Part shown: positions 1-11,879 of the stretch, piece after piece | How the letters are laid out: every line of letters begins with the position of its first letter | Position numbering within the stretch: the first letter of the stretch is position 1 | NCBI GenBank assembly: GCA_014529385.2 | Contig: CM043953.1 | Coordinates: 69,930,372-69,994,371, forward strand | Direction: 5' to 3' | From: Adiantum capillus-veneris | Taxonomy: Eukaryota > Streptophyta > Polypodiopsida > Polypodiales > Pteridaceae | DNA length: 64,000 nt | Translations under genes and position numbers: made by a program | The notes under the pieces: model-generated | Databases searched by the model: none | What the model saw: the letters and a program-made list of their open reading frames with translations, nothing else | Told to the model about the DNA's origin: nothing

Positions 1-1640
1 GAGCTTTCTCCTACGGAAAACCCTATAATCAGTGCATTCCAAGAGTCACACTTTGGATAGATAGCTAGAAATAGCCTAGAGTTGTGCTTCTATTGTGTGC
101 ATTCAATGATCACTACATTTTAATTCTTTGCCTAGGCTAAAAACGGCCTAGAGTTTTTTTGTCTGCTCTTGTTGTGCACATACTACAATTAGTGCATTCC
201 AAGAGATGACATTCTGGAAAGGAAGCTCCTCAAGCACTACTGTTGAAGAAAGACACTGCCAAGCATGGCATCATTTTTCAACAGCCTCTAACTAGAAATA
301 TAGTTGTGAATATTGTACCCATATGAGCATCTTTCTTAGAGCCACATGCCTTCAAGATGCATGTGTAGATGATTACATCTATTAAAAAAAGACTAGAATT
401 TTCTCTTGTGGCATAAGCAATCCTACAATCAGTGCAAAAGTCCACACTTTGAATAGGAAGCTGAAAGTAGCCTAGAGCTCTTTGCCCATGCTCCAATGCT
501 TTGCATCCACTTAAAACATCCTATAACTTTTTGGTCCTGTTCTTATCGTGCACATCTTGTAATCAATGCATTCCAGACAAGAAGCTCCTCAAGAACTTTT
601 CGTGCTTTCTCAAGCGCAGTACAGTTGGCATGCACATCGACCAAGGCATTGCCAAGCATGACATCATTTTTCATCAACAGCCCCTGACTAACAATGTCAA
701 CCTGAATTTGTGTACCCATATCAGCATCTTGCGTAGAGCCACATGCATTCAAGATGCATGCATAGATGATTGTATCTATTTAAAATAGAGTAGCTTTCTT
801 TTGCAATAAATATTGCATTAGTGCATTCCAAGAGTCCACACTCCAGATTGGAAGTTGAAAACAGCCTAGATTTTTTTGTCCCTACTCATGTTCTGCATAT
901 CTCATGACCACTGCATTCTAATGCTTTGGAAACGTTGAAAATAACCTAGAGCTTTTTGGAACTGCTCTTGTTGTGTACATCCCGCAATAAGTGTATTCCA
1001 AGAGGATACATCTCAAACACTAATCTCCTTATGCACTTTTTGTGCTTTCTCAAGCAAACAACATTTGGCATACATATCAAACAAGACATTGCCAAGCACA
1101 ACATCTTGTTTCAATAGCCGCAGATTAACAATATAATTGTGATTTTTGTGCCCATATCAGCATCTTGCATAGAGCCACATGTATCCAAGATACACACATA
1201 GGTGATTGCATCTGCTAAAAAATAGACTAAAGATTTCTCCTGTGAAAAATCCTACAATCAGTGCATTCCAAGAGTCCAGACTCTGGATAGACAATTGAAA
1301 ACAACCTAGAGCTTTTTGGCCTTACTATGTGCGTATCACGAGACATGTACATTCAAAGAGATGTCATATCAAGTGATCCTTGCATGTTCTTTTTGGCCTT
1401 GCTCTTGTTGTGGACATCTTGCAAATAGTGCAATTCCAATAGATGATATTTTGGACAAGAAGATCCTCAAGTACGTTTTGTGCTTTTTCAAGTGCACCAC
1501 ATTTGTCATACATATTGACCAAGACATTGCTAGGCACGACATCATTTTTCATCAATAGCCGCTGACTAACAATATAGTTGTGATTTTTTGTGTCCATATG
1601 AGCATCTTGTATATGCCTTCAAAATGCATGCATAAGTGAT
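1..1640 (-). pseudogene. Degenerate tandem PPR (PLS-type) relics
   Basis: Read on the minus strand, the block contains recurring pentatricopeptide-repeat phrases: LGNALVDVHANC and ACGSTQDADMGTQI (543-752), NVLVNMYDKCGALEKAQNVL (1364-1597), and WNALI-like ends near 30, 200, 560, 830 and 1260. The phrase meaning GNALVDMYAKCG recurs at about 260, 650, 1090 and 1530, so about four PLS units of 390-440 bp lie in tandem. No frame stays open beyond about 80 codons and there is no start, organelle targeting peptide or E/DYW end. Intact family members bind organelle RNA; this copy is a relic. Similar pieces recur at 17100-17420. Confidence 0.75.
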
Positions 1641-2449
1641 TGCATTTGTAAAATCAGACATCACTGCATCCCAACATTCCACATTCCATATAGGAAGTTG
1701 AAAATAGCCTATATATTTCTGGATCTACTCTTATTGTGCATTGTAGGAGTGTGCGGTTCTCCAGGGGCAATCGAGAAAACGTCGGGCTTTTGGCTATAGA
1801 TGGATAATCAGCCGTGACGTAAACCAAGTGAAACGAGTACAGCTAGGAGTGATTCAATGTTAGAAAGAAGATATAGTGATGCTTAAGAGAGCAACTGGGG
1901 GAGAAAAACACAACTTAATGTAACGCCTTAAAAAAATATTAAAATAAGAAATTGACACTTAATTGATGCTGGCAGCCATTAGATGCTTCCAATTTTTTAT
2001 ATCCGAAAACCCTATTACAAATTGGTTGCATACTCCATTGTTGGTATTCCGTTTGGAAGCAATTTGTAGTTGCCAGTCACATCTCTCACTGTGTACTGCT
2101 CCCATGTTGTTCAGTTTCCTATATTTTTCCTTTGGCCCTCTATCCAATTGACTTTTGTCCACTATCTTGCAAATTACATGATTTTTGCATTCCCTTCTTA
2201 ATATGTCTCAAGTACTCCTTCTATCTTGCTTTGCTACGGAAAAAAGAAAACTACTTTCCTTTGCTGGGTAATCAATGCTGTCGAGAGGGAGATCTTAGAA
2301 TTTGCTTCGAATTGCCTTGCTCTATGCTATATGCCCTTTAGAGAGGGATCTTGCTTTGGTTTATCTCCCTCCTTGATGAAATCTGCCAAAAGAGCTACTC
2401 TTTTGGAGCTCTTCCACTTCCGAGCCTAAGCCCTCTTCTTTCACAATTT
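1641..2449. other. Intergenic stretch, nothing recognised
   Basis: AT-rich sequence with only short frames (under 70 codons) on both strands and no recognised motif. No repeat boundary is visible by eye. Confidence 0.5.
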
Positions 2450-2723
2450 TCAACTTCCAACCAGTTGCAAATGATTGACAACCGGCTTTTGTTGTTTTTC
2501 CATCCATGTAAGCGGGCCAAAATATGACCAAAATCGATTGTTACATGGAAAAATATTGAGGTTATGTATGTTGGTGCTTATATGAAAATCTCTTATTTGC
2601 GAGATGTGGCATGGTTGTGTGCATGAGGCATGAGTAGTCACACCCCTATTGAGTACATGTCGCACCCCATCAAAGGCTCTTTCCATCAATGCTTCACAAG
2701 GGCTGATTCTAGCTACAAGCTTA

Positions 2724-2825
2724 CCCAAGAGGGGGCCCTACCTTGTGGGTGCACAATACAAGAGGGGGTTGTTGTCCATGGAAGTGTTTTAAATGTGCAC
2801 CCACAAGGCATGGCCCCCTCTTGGG
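2724..2825. repeat. Inverted repeat, 31-bp arms
   Basis: The left arm at 2724-2754 starts CCCAAGAGGGGG; the right arm at 2795-2825 ends CCCCCTCTTGGG. They are complementary over 31 positions with a few mismatches, around a 40-nt loop. This is a likely foldback terminus or hairpin of the surrounding repeat. Confidence 0.7.
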
Positions 2826-2849
2826 CATAGGGAAATACACCTGCAAGCG

Positions 2850-2915
2850 TGCATGTGTAGCATAGAGGTAGAGCTATCACCTACGATTAAAGAGGTGGTG
2901 AGTTCAAAGAGGGTG
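2850..2915 (+). repeat. Possible tRNA-derived SINE head (Pol III box A/B)
   Basis: TAGCATAGAGG at 2858-2868 fits the box A consensus TRGYNNANNGG, and TAGC/GCTA could form a D-stem (2858-2875). CACCT...AGGTG (2878-2897) could form an anticodon stem, and GAGTTCAAAGA (2900-2910) resembles box B, about 32 nt downstream. There is no good T-stem or acceptor stem, so it is not a functional tRNA gene. The spacing and boxes suit a SINE head. Confidence 0.35.
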
Positions 2916-3605
2916 ATCAAAAAATGTGTTGACCTTTTGCTCAATACCTTCCAACCGGTTGCAAATGACTGGCAACCGGCTTTTGTTGCTAGAATATAAC
3001 CAAACCCAATTGTTGCATAGAAAAAACTGGAGGTTACGTCTATTGATGCTTATAATAAAATCTCAGACGCAAGTTGTGGCATGATTGTGTACAGGGGACA
3101 TGAGTAGTCACGTCCTTGCTGAGTAGAGGTCACCCCATCAAGGGATCTTTCCATTAGCGCTCTGTGTGGGCTGGTTCTGGCTACAAGCTTACCCAAGAGG
3201 GCTCTCGCTAGCTTTTGAAGTGCTTGCCCTTGTGACAAGCAGCTCCTTGCCACCTCAGCACGCCCCCTCAATGTGCCTCTTTTTGGCCCTTTGGCCGCCC
3301 TTCCTTTTCTCATAGGCCCCTGACACTTCAGGGTGCCATTTTCACGTGCACCCACTTTTCTCATAAGTCCATCGGATACCCTAGACTGTGGAGTTGGGGA
3401 GAACTTTTAGAATGTCATGGAGCCCAATGCCTTGCAATTAATTTGATTTGTCTATGATTATCCCCTCTCTCATAGACTAATTATTAAAGGCATCACACAC
3501 ACGCGCACACACACATCCACACACATGAAAACCAAGAAAATGAGGTAAGTGTTGGGAAATGAAGTTTTATTTTTGAAAATTTTATTTGTGAGAAATCTAT
3601 GTACT

Positions 3606-3606
3606 C

Positions 3607-3686
<80 letters not shown>
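3606..3686. repeat. (CT)n(CA)n compound microsatellite
   Basis: An uninterrupted CT run passes directly into a CA run. The dipeptide frames reading through it are artefacts. Confidence 0.95.
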
Positions 3687-3687
<1 letters not shown>

Positions 3688-3820
3688 TTGATGCTGCTGC
3701 CATGTTGCACCTCTCTATCTCTTACACACATATACACCTCTCCATGTATTTGTATATGAGTTTCACCTACTTACAGCATCCTAATTAAGCTTGATATAGT
3801 TTTCTCATTTCCCCTTTGGT

Positions 3821-5337
3821 TTGGCTCAAGAGAGATTTAATTATGATCAAAATTATCTAGCCACAATGCAAAATGTGCAAGTCTTTCCGCCCGGTTCCTT
3901 TAATGCTAGTATTTTGCATTGGATGCTTATGCATGATGAGAAATCAAAATATAAGGTCATTCAACAAGAAATTATCCCATGGTCACTTTTTGAAGACTTT
4001 GTTCAAGGTGAGGGCAATCAAAGTCTATGGCATGGTCTTCAACAAATACACGCACCATCGTCGCCATCCCAATAATAAAGAGGTTTCTCAATGATGCGTG
4101 GATTGAAAACATATTGTAAGTGTGTTATGGTCAAGTTGTAATCAAGCCCTTGCAAATTCATGTCTACATCTTATATAGGTTTTTGTGTGCCTAAGGTCCT
4201 CTTGATGAACGACATGTGGAGCCTTCTATTGCAAAGCATTAAGACACAACATCAAGTGTGGCCGGAACAAGCCAAAAAACCAGAAGAAAACGCAACAAAG
4301 GCCTCACCAAACAAGGATGCCATTGTCATTTCACCATCATCCCTCTACATCTCGACCATAGCCTTGGTGTGATATCATACATTAATCCCTATCACACTGA
4401 TAAAAAGGATTTTTTCTTTCATGGTGAAGGGTCCCACGTGTTATTCTCTCCTTGGGTCTCTAAGGAGAAGAATCTATGGGTGTGTAATCTTCTTCGACGA
4501 GGGTTTACTCCCCAACAATTGATAGAGGGACACATCAAGGCATTGCATACTCAGATCACATCAGATCCCCATTACCCACAAGGAGAGATGATTCCCTCTC
4601 TATTTGTGACATTATTAACATAGCATGAAAGATTTCTATTGAGACATATTATGTATGCGAGGATGATGTTGAGAGCACGCGACAATGGTGCACCAAAAAT
4701 ACATCTATAGTGTTTATCTATCAAGAGCAAGACTTGTTGCATGGAAAGGACTTCATCTTGGGAATACAATCACCTTGGAAAAAGAAGATGTGCAAAGTGT
4801 ACGGTGATGAAAACCTAATCACAATGGATTCCACATTTGGTAAACATAAGTGTAAGGTATGTGCCCCTTTTATCATGTGAGAATAGCTAGTTGGGGCTTA
4901 GATTAATGGTCTGTTCATGCCTTCTCAAATTTTAGTTCCACTTGTACTCTATCATCTATTTTGATGCACATTGCAATGACGTACCTATAGCTTGGATATT
5001 GGCATGTAGCACTACACTAGAGCTGACAAGCTTGTGGCTTTCCAAGTTTAGAAATGGGATATTAGATTACCACAAGTGCTGAGAGCCTTCCGCTTTCATG
5101 GCAAGTGAAATCAGAGATAGAAATAAGTGCTATTAGGTATGAAAGTTAGAATAATTGCAAATAATATTTTTTATATGATGCCAAAGAATTTTTGGTATTA
5201 CCACAGGGAATTTTTCAATGTTCTAGTCTACTTATGCTTCTGGCATGTGCGATGATGCTGGCTCAAGCACCTTGTTATGAGGGTACAAAGGTGGCCATCA
5301 AGGGCTTCGATGTTCCATACCTTGGGTCTCATCATGC
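3821..5337 (+). pseudogene. MULE-like transposase, 5' part (interrupted by gypsy element A)
   Basis: This is the N-terminal and central part of a Mutator-like transposase, broken over several frames. Visible pieces are an N-terminal segment (3821-4075), a Cys/His piece GCHCHFTIIPLHLD and VCNLLRRGFTPQQLIEGHIK (about 4258-4623), and the catalytic-region signature FILGIQSPWKKKM...ITMDSTFGKHKCK (about 4750-4856). After an intron at 4857-4935 (GTATGT...TTTAG) comes LYSIIYFDAHCNDVPIAWIL. Further on, FWHVR-stop-CWLKHLV (about 5230-5280) reads like the family's WHVRRAWLK with CGA changed to TGA. The gene stops at 5337 where the gypsy long terminal repeat begins and resumes at 19562. Multiple frame breaks make it a pseudogene. 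Confidence 0.75.
4857..4935 (+). other. Spliceosomal intron in MULE transposase A
   Basis: The donor is AAG/GTATGT and the acceptor TTTTAG. Joining the flanks keeps the transposase frame open from DSTFGKHKCK into FHLYSIIYF. Confidence 0.65.
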
Positions 5338-7926
5338 TGAGGCAGTCCAGGGCGGCGGTCCGGGGCGGGCAACAAGAAGAGCGGCTTTGAATCACCCTTC
5401 AAGGCTCCCGTGCTGCTCAATTGGGGCTGGGGCAAGCACAATCAAAGACCACAACAACCCATAGCCAGAAACCAAACAAGAAGAGGGGCACCACCTAGTT
5501 GTAGATGTGAACTAGGACGCATAAGATATCTCCTTGTACTCAAACACACAAAGGGAGGGGAATGCAAGATAGCCACACACACCAAACACAAACATTCACC
5601 ACACTAGAGAGAGGTAAAGAGCACAAATCAACTTGAGCAACTCAGTCTTAGCCTTAAAGACTAGATGCACACAAAGATTGATGAGAAACTGAGAGACAAC
5701 ACAAAACTTGACCTTGTTGCCAATACACAAATTGTCTTAGGGTCACGGGAGCCCTCTTACCGAGCACCCTCTTACAATTGACTTTTAGGCAAACAATTCA
5801 ACAAGTCCTCAAACCACCAAGCATGAAATGGCACAACAGACTTCAAACCTTCAACCACCTGATGAGCCAACTTATCAAGTCAATTTGGAGAGAAGAGTTG
5901 TAGTTGCTGCATACAATTGCACCCAAAACTATTTATCTTATTTATGCACAAGAGTAGGCTACAAGTGTGATGAAGAGTATGGCATCACTCCACTCCTCTA
6001 GATGGCATAACTAACTTCAGGCTTCCTCATGCACCTATGTGTAGTGATAGAATAGAGCACTCACAATGTACACACTCTACACAACTAGGCTTGAAGAGTG
6101 GTGTGTTATGTGTGGAGAATGGTGTGGGTAGTGTGATCATGTGATGATTTACAAGGGAGAGAAGGGCTCAGCTATTTATAGGTTTTAGAAGCCCCAATAG
6201 GGATTAGACCTAATCAAGTTTATTTGAAGAAATAAAAAATTATGCATATTTTTATTTTTTAAATGAGAGTGGGTCTCTCTTATCCTTTGAGTCACATGGA
6301 TGTGGACTCAAGGTAAGAGAATTATTGAGGATGAAAGGAGAGAGGATTGGGTGAATAATTTGGGAGTGCCTAGTCTAATAGATAGTAGAGGGTGCATTTT
6401 TACAATAAGGTTAGTGGTTAGTAGTTAGTAATAATCACTACAAAACATTTACAAAATCATTCACCAAATGGTGAGATTTATGATGAGCAATGTTGGAGAA
6501 GGGATAAGCTTGTAAAGAGAGGTTGAAGCTTTGGAGAAGTTGACATTCACCTCTTTACAGCACTGGGAGAAGAACGGTCAGCATGGCGAAGTTGCGCGTG
6601 TCGATGAAGCTATGTTATCTTGAAACCTTGGATAATTCATGATAGAAGCCTTCATTTGCAGAGGTTAACCTTGGATTTTTGCTGATTTTTTGGAGTTCTT
6701 TAGGAAGCTGAAGAGGATATGGTAATATGGGCATATATGTAGAGAGAAAGGGGAGCACATAGGGGTGTAGAAATGGAGGATGAAGTCTATGGAGGTATTA
6801 GAGAAGTGGCAATGGTGAAGAGGGTGAAATAGGACATGGGAGTTGCAGGTTTGGGTGTGGGAAAGAGAGGGAGGATTGTGTAAGACTGAGTAGGTGTGTG
6901 GAAGGGTGAGAGAAAATAGGAAGATTTTTTGGTGTATGAGGTGGCAGTTTGAAGTCGGCCATAAATTTCATGTAAAATCACCCTTGACTTCACATTTTCT
7001 AAAAAACTTATGAAAAATACTTCAGCTCACGAGCTACATTTTCTCTTTTGGACACATCCTCAGATTCGAATCAAAAGAAGGTGCCAAAATTCCAACAAAA
7101 AGTTGTCCCTGCAACACCTAATAAAGCTTGAAGTGGGCCACTATTTGATTCTTTTTCCTTTGTAGTCTTCCAAGTGATCCTCCCATACATCAACCATGAC
7201 CTAATATTGCCAAGGGAGTTTGAACACATGTATGGTATAGGATAAGTATCAAATATAATATATACTTGTGGGATAAAAAGATAGGCTAGCTAGTCATGAA
7301 AAATGCACACATGCGGTGCATGGTGGCAAAAAATATATAAAATAAAAGGAGGAAAATCATGAGGGAAGGGTCCCTCAATTATTCTCTACTTTGAGTGATT
7401 TATGAAATTTATTTGAAGATTAAATCTATTTACTTGTGAATATTTAACTGGGAGGGATGGAAAAAAATATGACGGAGCCGATAAGGTTATTGGTGAATTT
7501 TTATGGTGAAGTCACATAAGGGTTTTTCAAGGCTTGTGTGAGTAGAGCTTAAGGGATAGAATGATAGTAAAATAGGTATAAGGAATGACATGCGATGGAA
7601 GCTAGTATACTTAGGCCTGATAACGCACAGCTAGGAATATATATTTATATAAATACAACAATTTTGAAAAAACCCCCTTTACACTTAGGTCCTTTATTTG
7701 ATGTAAAATATTTACATGTAAGTAGGACCGTAATATTTTAAATTTATTTTTTTGTGTCCTAGCCCAATGACTCGCTCAATGATTTAATTAAAAAATGTGA
7801 TAAAAACCCTAAATGTACGCACACTATTCACAATGAAAAAGAGAGCCTAGTCATTGTGCTAGGGTGTTTTTGTGCAGTGAGGTGGCTTCTTAAAATATTT
7901 TATGAGAGCCGAAAAAACGGCTATCA
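5338..7926 (-). repeat. 3' LTR of element A
   Basis: It begins next to the polypurine tract at 7927-7940 with TGATAGCC (minus strand) and ends at 5338. It shows a short local duplication (GGCGGTCCGGGGC-like) near its end. It is colinear with 14093-19561 after allowing for the inserts there, and related to the LTRs of element B. Confidence 0.9.
6172..6181 (-). promoter_or_regulatory. TATA box in LTR A (3' copy)
   Basis: CTATAAATAG on the minus strand, about 1.75 kb into the LTR. The same motif sits at the equivalent place in all four LTRs of the window, so it probably sets the U3/R boundary. Confidence 0.6.
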
Positions 7927-7966
7927 TTTAGCCCTCCCCTAGATGATGGTACATTCATGTACCATC
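7927..7966 (-). other. Polypurine tract and adjoining hairpin of element A
   Basis: On the minus strand AGGGGAGGGCTAAA directly abuts the 3' LTR; this is the expected plus-strand primer site. Just upstream, GATGGTACA and TGTACCATC (7945-7953, 7958-7966) form a perfect 9-bp stem with a 4-nt loop. Element B keeps the same arrangement at 49152-49191. Confidence 0.7.
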
Positions 7967-8118
7967 AAAATTCATACCTTCCAATGAGAGTGTTTTTTTA
8001 TCGTTCATGATATTTGGTGCCTTAATCGAATCTTCATCTTGTAGTACCAAGCTCAAAGACTTACATGGTATTGTAGCTGTTCGATACTCTTGTAGATCTT
8101 CTGGTAGAACTCGACTCA

Positions 8119-9282
8119 AGTAGGGCTTTAGTCGATACCCACCTTCTTGGGGTGCTCATTGCCATCCAAATCCATGAGTTGATAGTAGCATGAACAGTAG
8201 GTCTTCTTTACAGTGTAGGGACCCTGCCATCCAGTAGTGAACTTCACATCAAAGCGATTCTCAAGGCGATTATCGTACCTTAGCACCAAATCTCCTTCCT
8301 TGATTCCTTTGTCTTTCACCTTTTTGTCGATCTTATCCTTTATTTGCGTAGCCTTTCTTTTATAGCACTCATAAGAGACCTACCATTTCCATTCTAGTTC
8401 TACTAGGTTGAGAAGACGATCTTCCCATGATGCTTCTTCTCCTTGTGCCACCTTTCCATGAAGTCACATTGTTGGAATGTTGAGCTCGATGGGTTGCAAA
8501 GATTCTTGACCATAAACTAGGTGAAAGGGTGTGAACTCTGTCGCTTCCTTGTAGGTAGTCCGACAGGCCCACAATGCCCCATCCAAGAAGTCATCCCATA
8601 GCTTTGTCTTGTTCTTTACCATCTTCCGGATGATTCCAGCAATGATATACCATTAGTCTTCTCTACCAAACCATTTGACTGAGGGTAGTAGGATGTGCTA
8701 TGCCAATGTAGAATGTGAATCTCATCACAAACTTCTGTGAGCAAGACCTTCCGAAACCCTGGACCATTCTAAGAAACAATCTCCAAAGGTGTGCCAAATC
8801 TGCAACAAATGTGAGTGTACACAAACTTTCTAATTGTCCTCTCATTTACTCTTTCCACACTTTGAGCTTCTACCCACCTAGTCATGTAGTCTATGGCCAC
8901 CAAGATATGGGTGAAAGCATGTTAACCTGTCGCGCTTTTTGTGCTAGTTAGCAGTTTCACGTTAGCACATCTTCAAAAAGTTGGGCGTTCGGTAAAATTT
9001 TTACAAATAATATCAAAAATTTTCGGAGGTTGTACATTTGGATTCCTTGTTTCAAGTGCTTTCTATTGATATATCATATGTCATAGATCTTGGAGATGTA
9101 GCTCAAGTTATTGTACTAGTTAGCATATGTCAAAATTGTGCTAGTTAGCATTGTCCGGGACATGAAAAAGCATGACAGGTTAACATGCTTTCACCCATAT
9201 ACAATTTTCCATTTTTAGTCCTAGGCAATGGACCCATAGCATCAATGCCCCATTTTTCAAACGGACCATTTGCAAGGAATAA
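8119..9282 (-). pseudogene. Integrase core and C-terminus, element A (split by MITE)
   Basis: Minus-strand fragments carry integrase sequence colinear with element B: the segment after GKLYILVA is cut by the 288-bp insert at 8909-9196. The C-terminal part (8128-8319) has EGDLVLRYDNRLENRF and WQGPYTVKK, the GPY/F module that follows integrase in Ty3/gypsy elements. Several stops and frame changes occur in between. There is no chromodomain after GPY/F. The product would have inserted element cDNA into the genome; this copy cannot make it. Confidence 0.8.
8909..9196. mobile_element. MITE, 288 bp, inserted in integrase of element A
   Basis: The terminal inverted repeats are perfect over 23 bp (8909-8931 and 9174-9196; GGGTGAAAGCATGTTAACC...). 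They extend about 10 bp further with two mismatches. ATAT flanks both sides (8905-8908 and 9197-9200). Joining the flanks restores the integrase phrase GKLYILVA found intact in element B, which fixes the boundaries. The interior is AT-rich and repeats GTGCTAGTTAGCA, with no ORF. Confidence 0.9.
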
Positions 9283-10527
9283 CTAACGTGGACCATGCAA
9301 CAGGTGCTTGTTTCCATTAATTTGACAATTGTGGCAGTTTTTACACCAATGTTGAACATCAATGTGCAAGCTTGGCCAAGCATACCCGGCAAGCAAAATC
9401 TTTTTTGCAGTGAGTTCCTGTGCAAAATGACCACCACACATTTCCTCATGCAAACCTTCAAGAATGGTTGGAATCTCCCTGGTTGTCAGTATTCTCCTGT
9501 AAACTCGATCTTTTCCCCTTTGGTAGAGGGCACCTTCCAAAAACAAATACGAACTCGGCTTCTTAATGAGCCTTCGATTTTGAGCCTTTGTGAAGCCCTC
9601 TAGAAACTCGCCCTCTAAAATGTAGCTCATAGTGGGAGCCAATGACTCCATCCCTTGGTACCTTGGTTGCTTTATCATTGTTGCTGCCACGATGACCTGC
9701 ACTTCACTCTCAACACATGCAACTACTGTTTGGGCAAGCAAATCAGCATCTTCATTTTGTTTCCTAGGAATATGATACAATTGTACTTCTTCAAATTGAT
9801 TGAAGAGTTTATGGATGGCATGAACCTTTTGCCTTAGCCTTTCATTCTTACAAGCCCAAATACCTAGAATTTGCTTCACAATGAGAAGTGCATCCCCTTT
9901 TACCATGAGACGCTGTATCTTTTGAGCAACACACATCTGCAAACTATGGATTAGTATGTCATACTTTGCTTCATTGTTGCTTGTGGAACCGGGCAAATTC
10001 ACATGATCTTTCATAACAACCTCACCATTTGAATCAAGCAACACAAGCCCTCCCCCTGCTTTTCCTGTAGCCTTCTTAAATGCTCCATCAAAGAACAAGG
10101 TGAATGCATTAGGTAAATACCTTGGTGGTGGTAAGGGTAGGGTTTTCATTTCAGGCACCTTGATGTCCCTTTCATGCACTCTATAGGTGAGAATCCCTGC
10201 TAATTGTGCACGTACACTATCCTCTACTCTAAAAGAGTATTGGAACTCTTGCAATTCCATGATCCATTTTGAAATCATGGGACTTAGTGTCATTTGAGAT
10301 GACACCCAAGGAAACAAGTTTTCAATAGTGATTATGATAAAGGGTTTTGGTAGGAGGTAGGATCTAAACTTTCTCACTGCAAAGACAAGAGAAAGCATCA
10401 TAGATTCTGCTTCTATGTAATCCTTTTCAATTGCATTCATGACCCGGCTAGCAAAGTAGACAGGCCGTATCCTAGCGTTATGAGGATCTTGCTGCAACAA
10501 TACTGCACCCAATGTCTCCTTACCCAC
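9283..10527 (-). pseudogene. RNase H, archaeal-like RNase H and integrase N-terminus, element A
   Basis: One open frame of 414 residues holds the rest of the first RNase H (GAVLLQQD...RPVYFASRVMNA), then a second RNase H beginning TLFFDGAFKKATGKAGGGLV and ending HIPRKQNEDADLLAQ. The integrase zinc region follows (CGGHFAQ...WCKNCHNCQ). A second, archaeal-type RNase H is known from Tat-lineage plant gypsy elements. The first RNase H lacks a clear catalytic opening, as is usual when the second is present. It is the longest frame left in A, but its neighbours are broken. Confidence 0.85.
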
Positions 10528-10655
10528 ACTTGAGCTAACAAAGAATGTAAACTCTCAACGTGGAGGCATGAGCGTCGGTAGTTTCACCAAACCCATTTTT
10601 ATACAAGAAAAGTACTCTTCAAGCTCATCAGACCATGTAAACTCTACATGTTGTG

Positions 10656-11876
10656 TCAACTTTTGGAGGGGGTGAAGTAACTCCGATGCCAAGTGAATGA
10701 GCGTGACATGTACTTCACCTTTTGAATAAATGAAATTACCTCCTTAAGACTCTTTGGTAATGGTATCTCAATGAGATATTTTGCCTTTGCTGGATCCACC
10801 TCAATGCCTTTGGAAGAAACCTTGTGACCAAGCAAGATCACTTCATCCTCACCTATGTGGCACTTGTCGGGATTGAGTTGACCTCCCATATCATATAGCT
10901 TCTTCAATCCTTCTTCTACCTTCTGTAGATGCAATGATTTAGAGCTATAGATGCAAAAATATCTACGAATACTCTAATAGACTTCCCAAAGAATGATTGA
11001 AACACCATGTTCATGAATGGTTGAAATGTTGCTGGAGCATTTGTCAAACCAAACGACATGACTCTAAAAGCAAAACAACCCCAATGAGTGATGAAGGTTG
11101 TTTTTAATTGATCCTCCAATGCAATACCTATTTGAAAGTAACCAGAGCATCCATCACATACCGTGTACTTTTCTTTACCTGCTACCTCATTAAGAATCTC
11201 ATCTTGAAATGGGAGGGAAAAGTGATCCCTTTTTGTTGCCTCGTTGAGTGGACGATAATCGACACATACCCTCCACTTGCCATTCTTTTTCAGAGTGACC
11301 ACAACTGAAGAGATCCACTCAGAATATTTACAGGGTATATGAACCCTGCTGCTAGAAGCTTCCTCACCTCTTTGAGTAGTGCTTGCTCTTTGATTACTCC
11401 TAATATTCGTAGCTTCTGTGCTTTAGTTTTGGCCTCTGGCTTTAGCTCGATCTTGTGTTGAATGGTATCCACTCCACGTACACCTGTGTAATCTTTAGCA
11501 AAAAGCCTAGGAAAATTTCTTAGCACACTTTTGAATTCCTCTCTTTCCTCCCAAGTAAGAGTCTTTGACAACATACCATCTAGCATTTCTTCATCATGCA
11601 AACTCTGGTTCTCTTGGGGGTCTACCTCTTCTAAACCTTGTCAAGATGTCTGTTATTTGGCCTAAAACTTACACCCATGACTTCAATGGATGAATCCTCC
11701 TCCGTAGTGCTACCACTTCTTTCTTCTTCCGAGGTGTCATCGGTCCAATCATCCCCGCTTTCACTTTGAGAAGATTCCTCCTGGAGCTCCTCTTGACGTT
11801 GCTCCTTCATGTCAAATACAACCTTCTTGTGATTGTCATTCCTACTAATCAGCTTTCCACTTTCCCAATTTTGCAA
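10656..11876 (-). pseudogene. Protease-RT linker and reverse transcriptase, element A
   Basis: Three overlapping minus-strand frames (11631-11876, 11290-11601, 10916-11302) and a fourth (10656-10934) carry the linker and RT: KKNGKWRVCVDYRPLNEATK, GYFQIGIALEDQLKTTFIT, AFRVMSFGLTNAPATFQ and LNPDKCHIGEDEVILLGHKV. At the active site element B reads FIDDF; here a one-base deletion gives FVDIF and shifts the frame, destroying the second catalytic aspartate. RT copies element RNA to cDNA. Confidence 0.85.
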
Positions 11877-11879
11877 AGC

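Larger units (their letters stand above)
2450..3201. repeat. Imperfect direct duplication (two ~260-285 bp copies)
   Basis: Two copies, at about 2450-2733 and 2944-3201, share the opening CCAACC-GTTGCAAATGA, the block CAACCGGCTTTTGTTG, and the closing GCTACAAGCTTACCCAAGAG. The intervening part carries the inverted repeat at 2724-2825 and the tRNA-like head at 2858-2910. A distant relative of the same material lies at 57420-58080. It is probably an uncharacterised non-coding mobile repeat family. Confidence 0.6.

Noticed and set aside
2850-2915. Functional tRNA gene
   Set aside because: Acceptor and T stems do not form, and the anticodon loop is too long.
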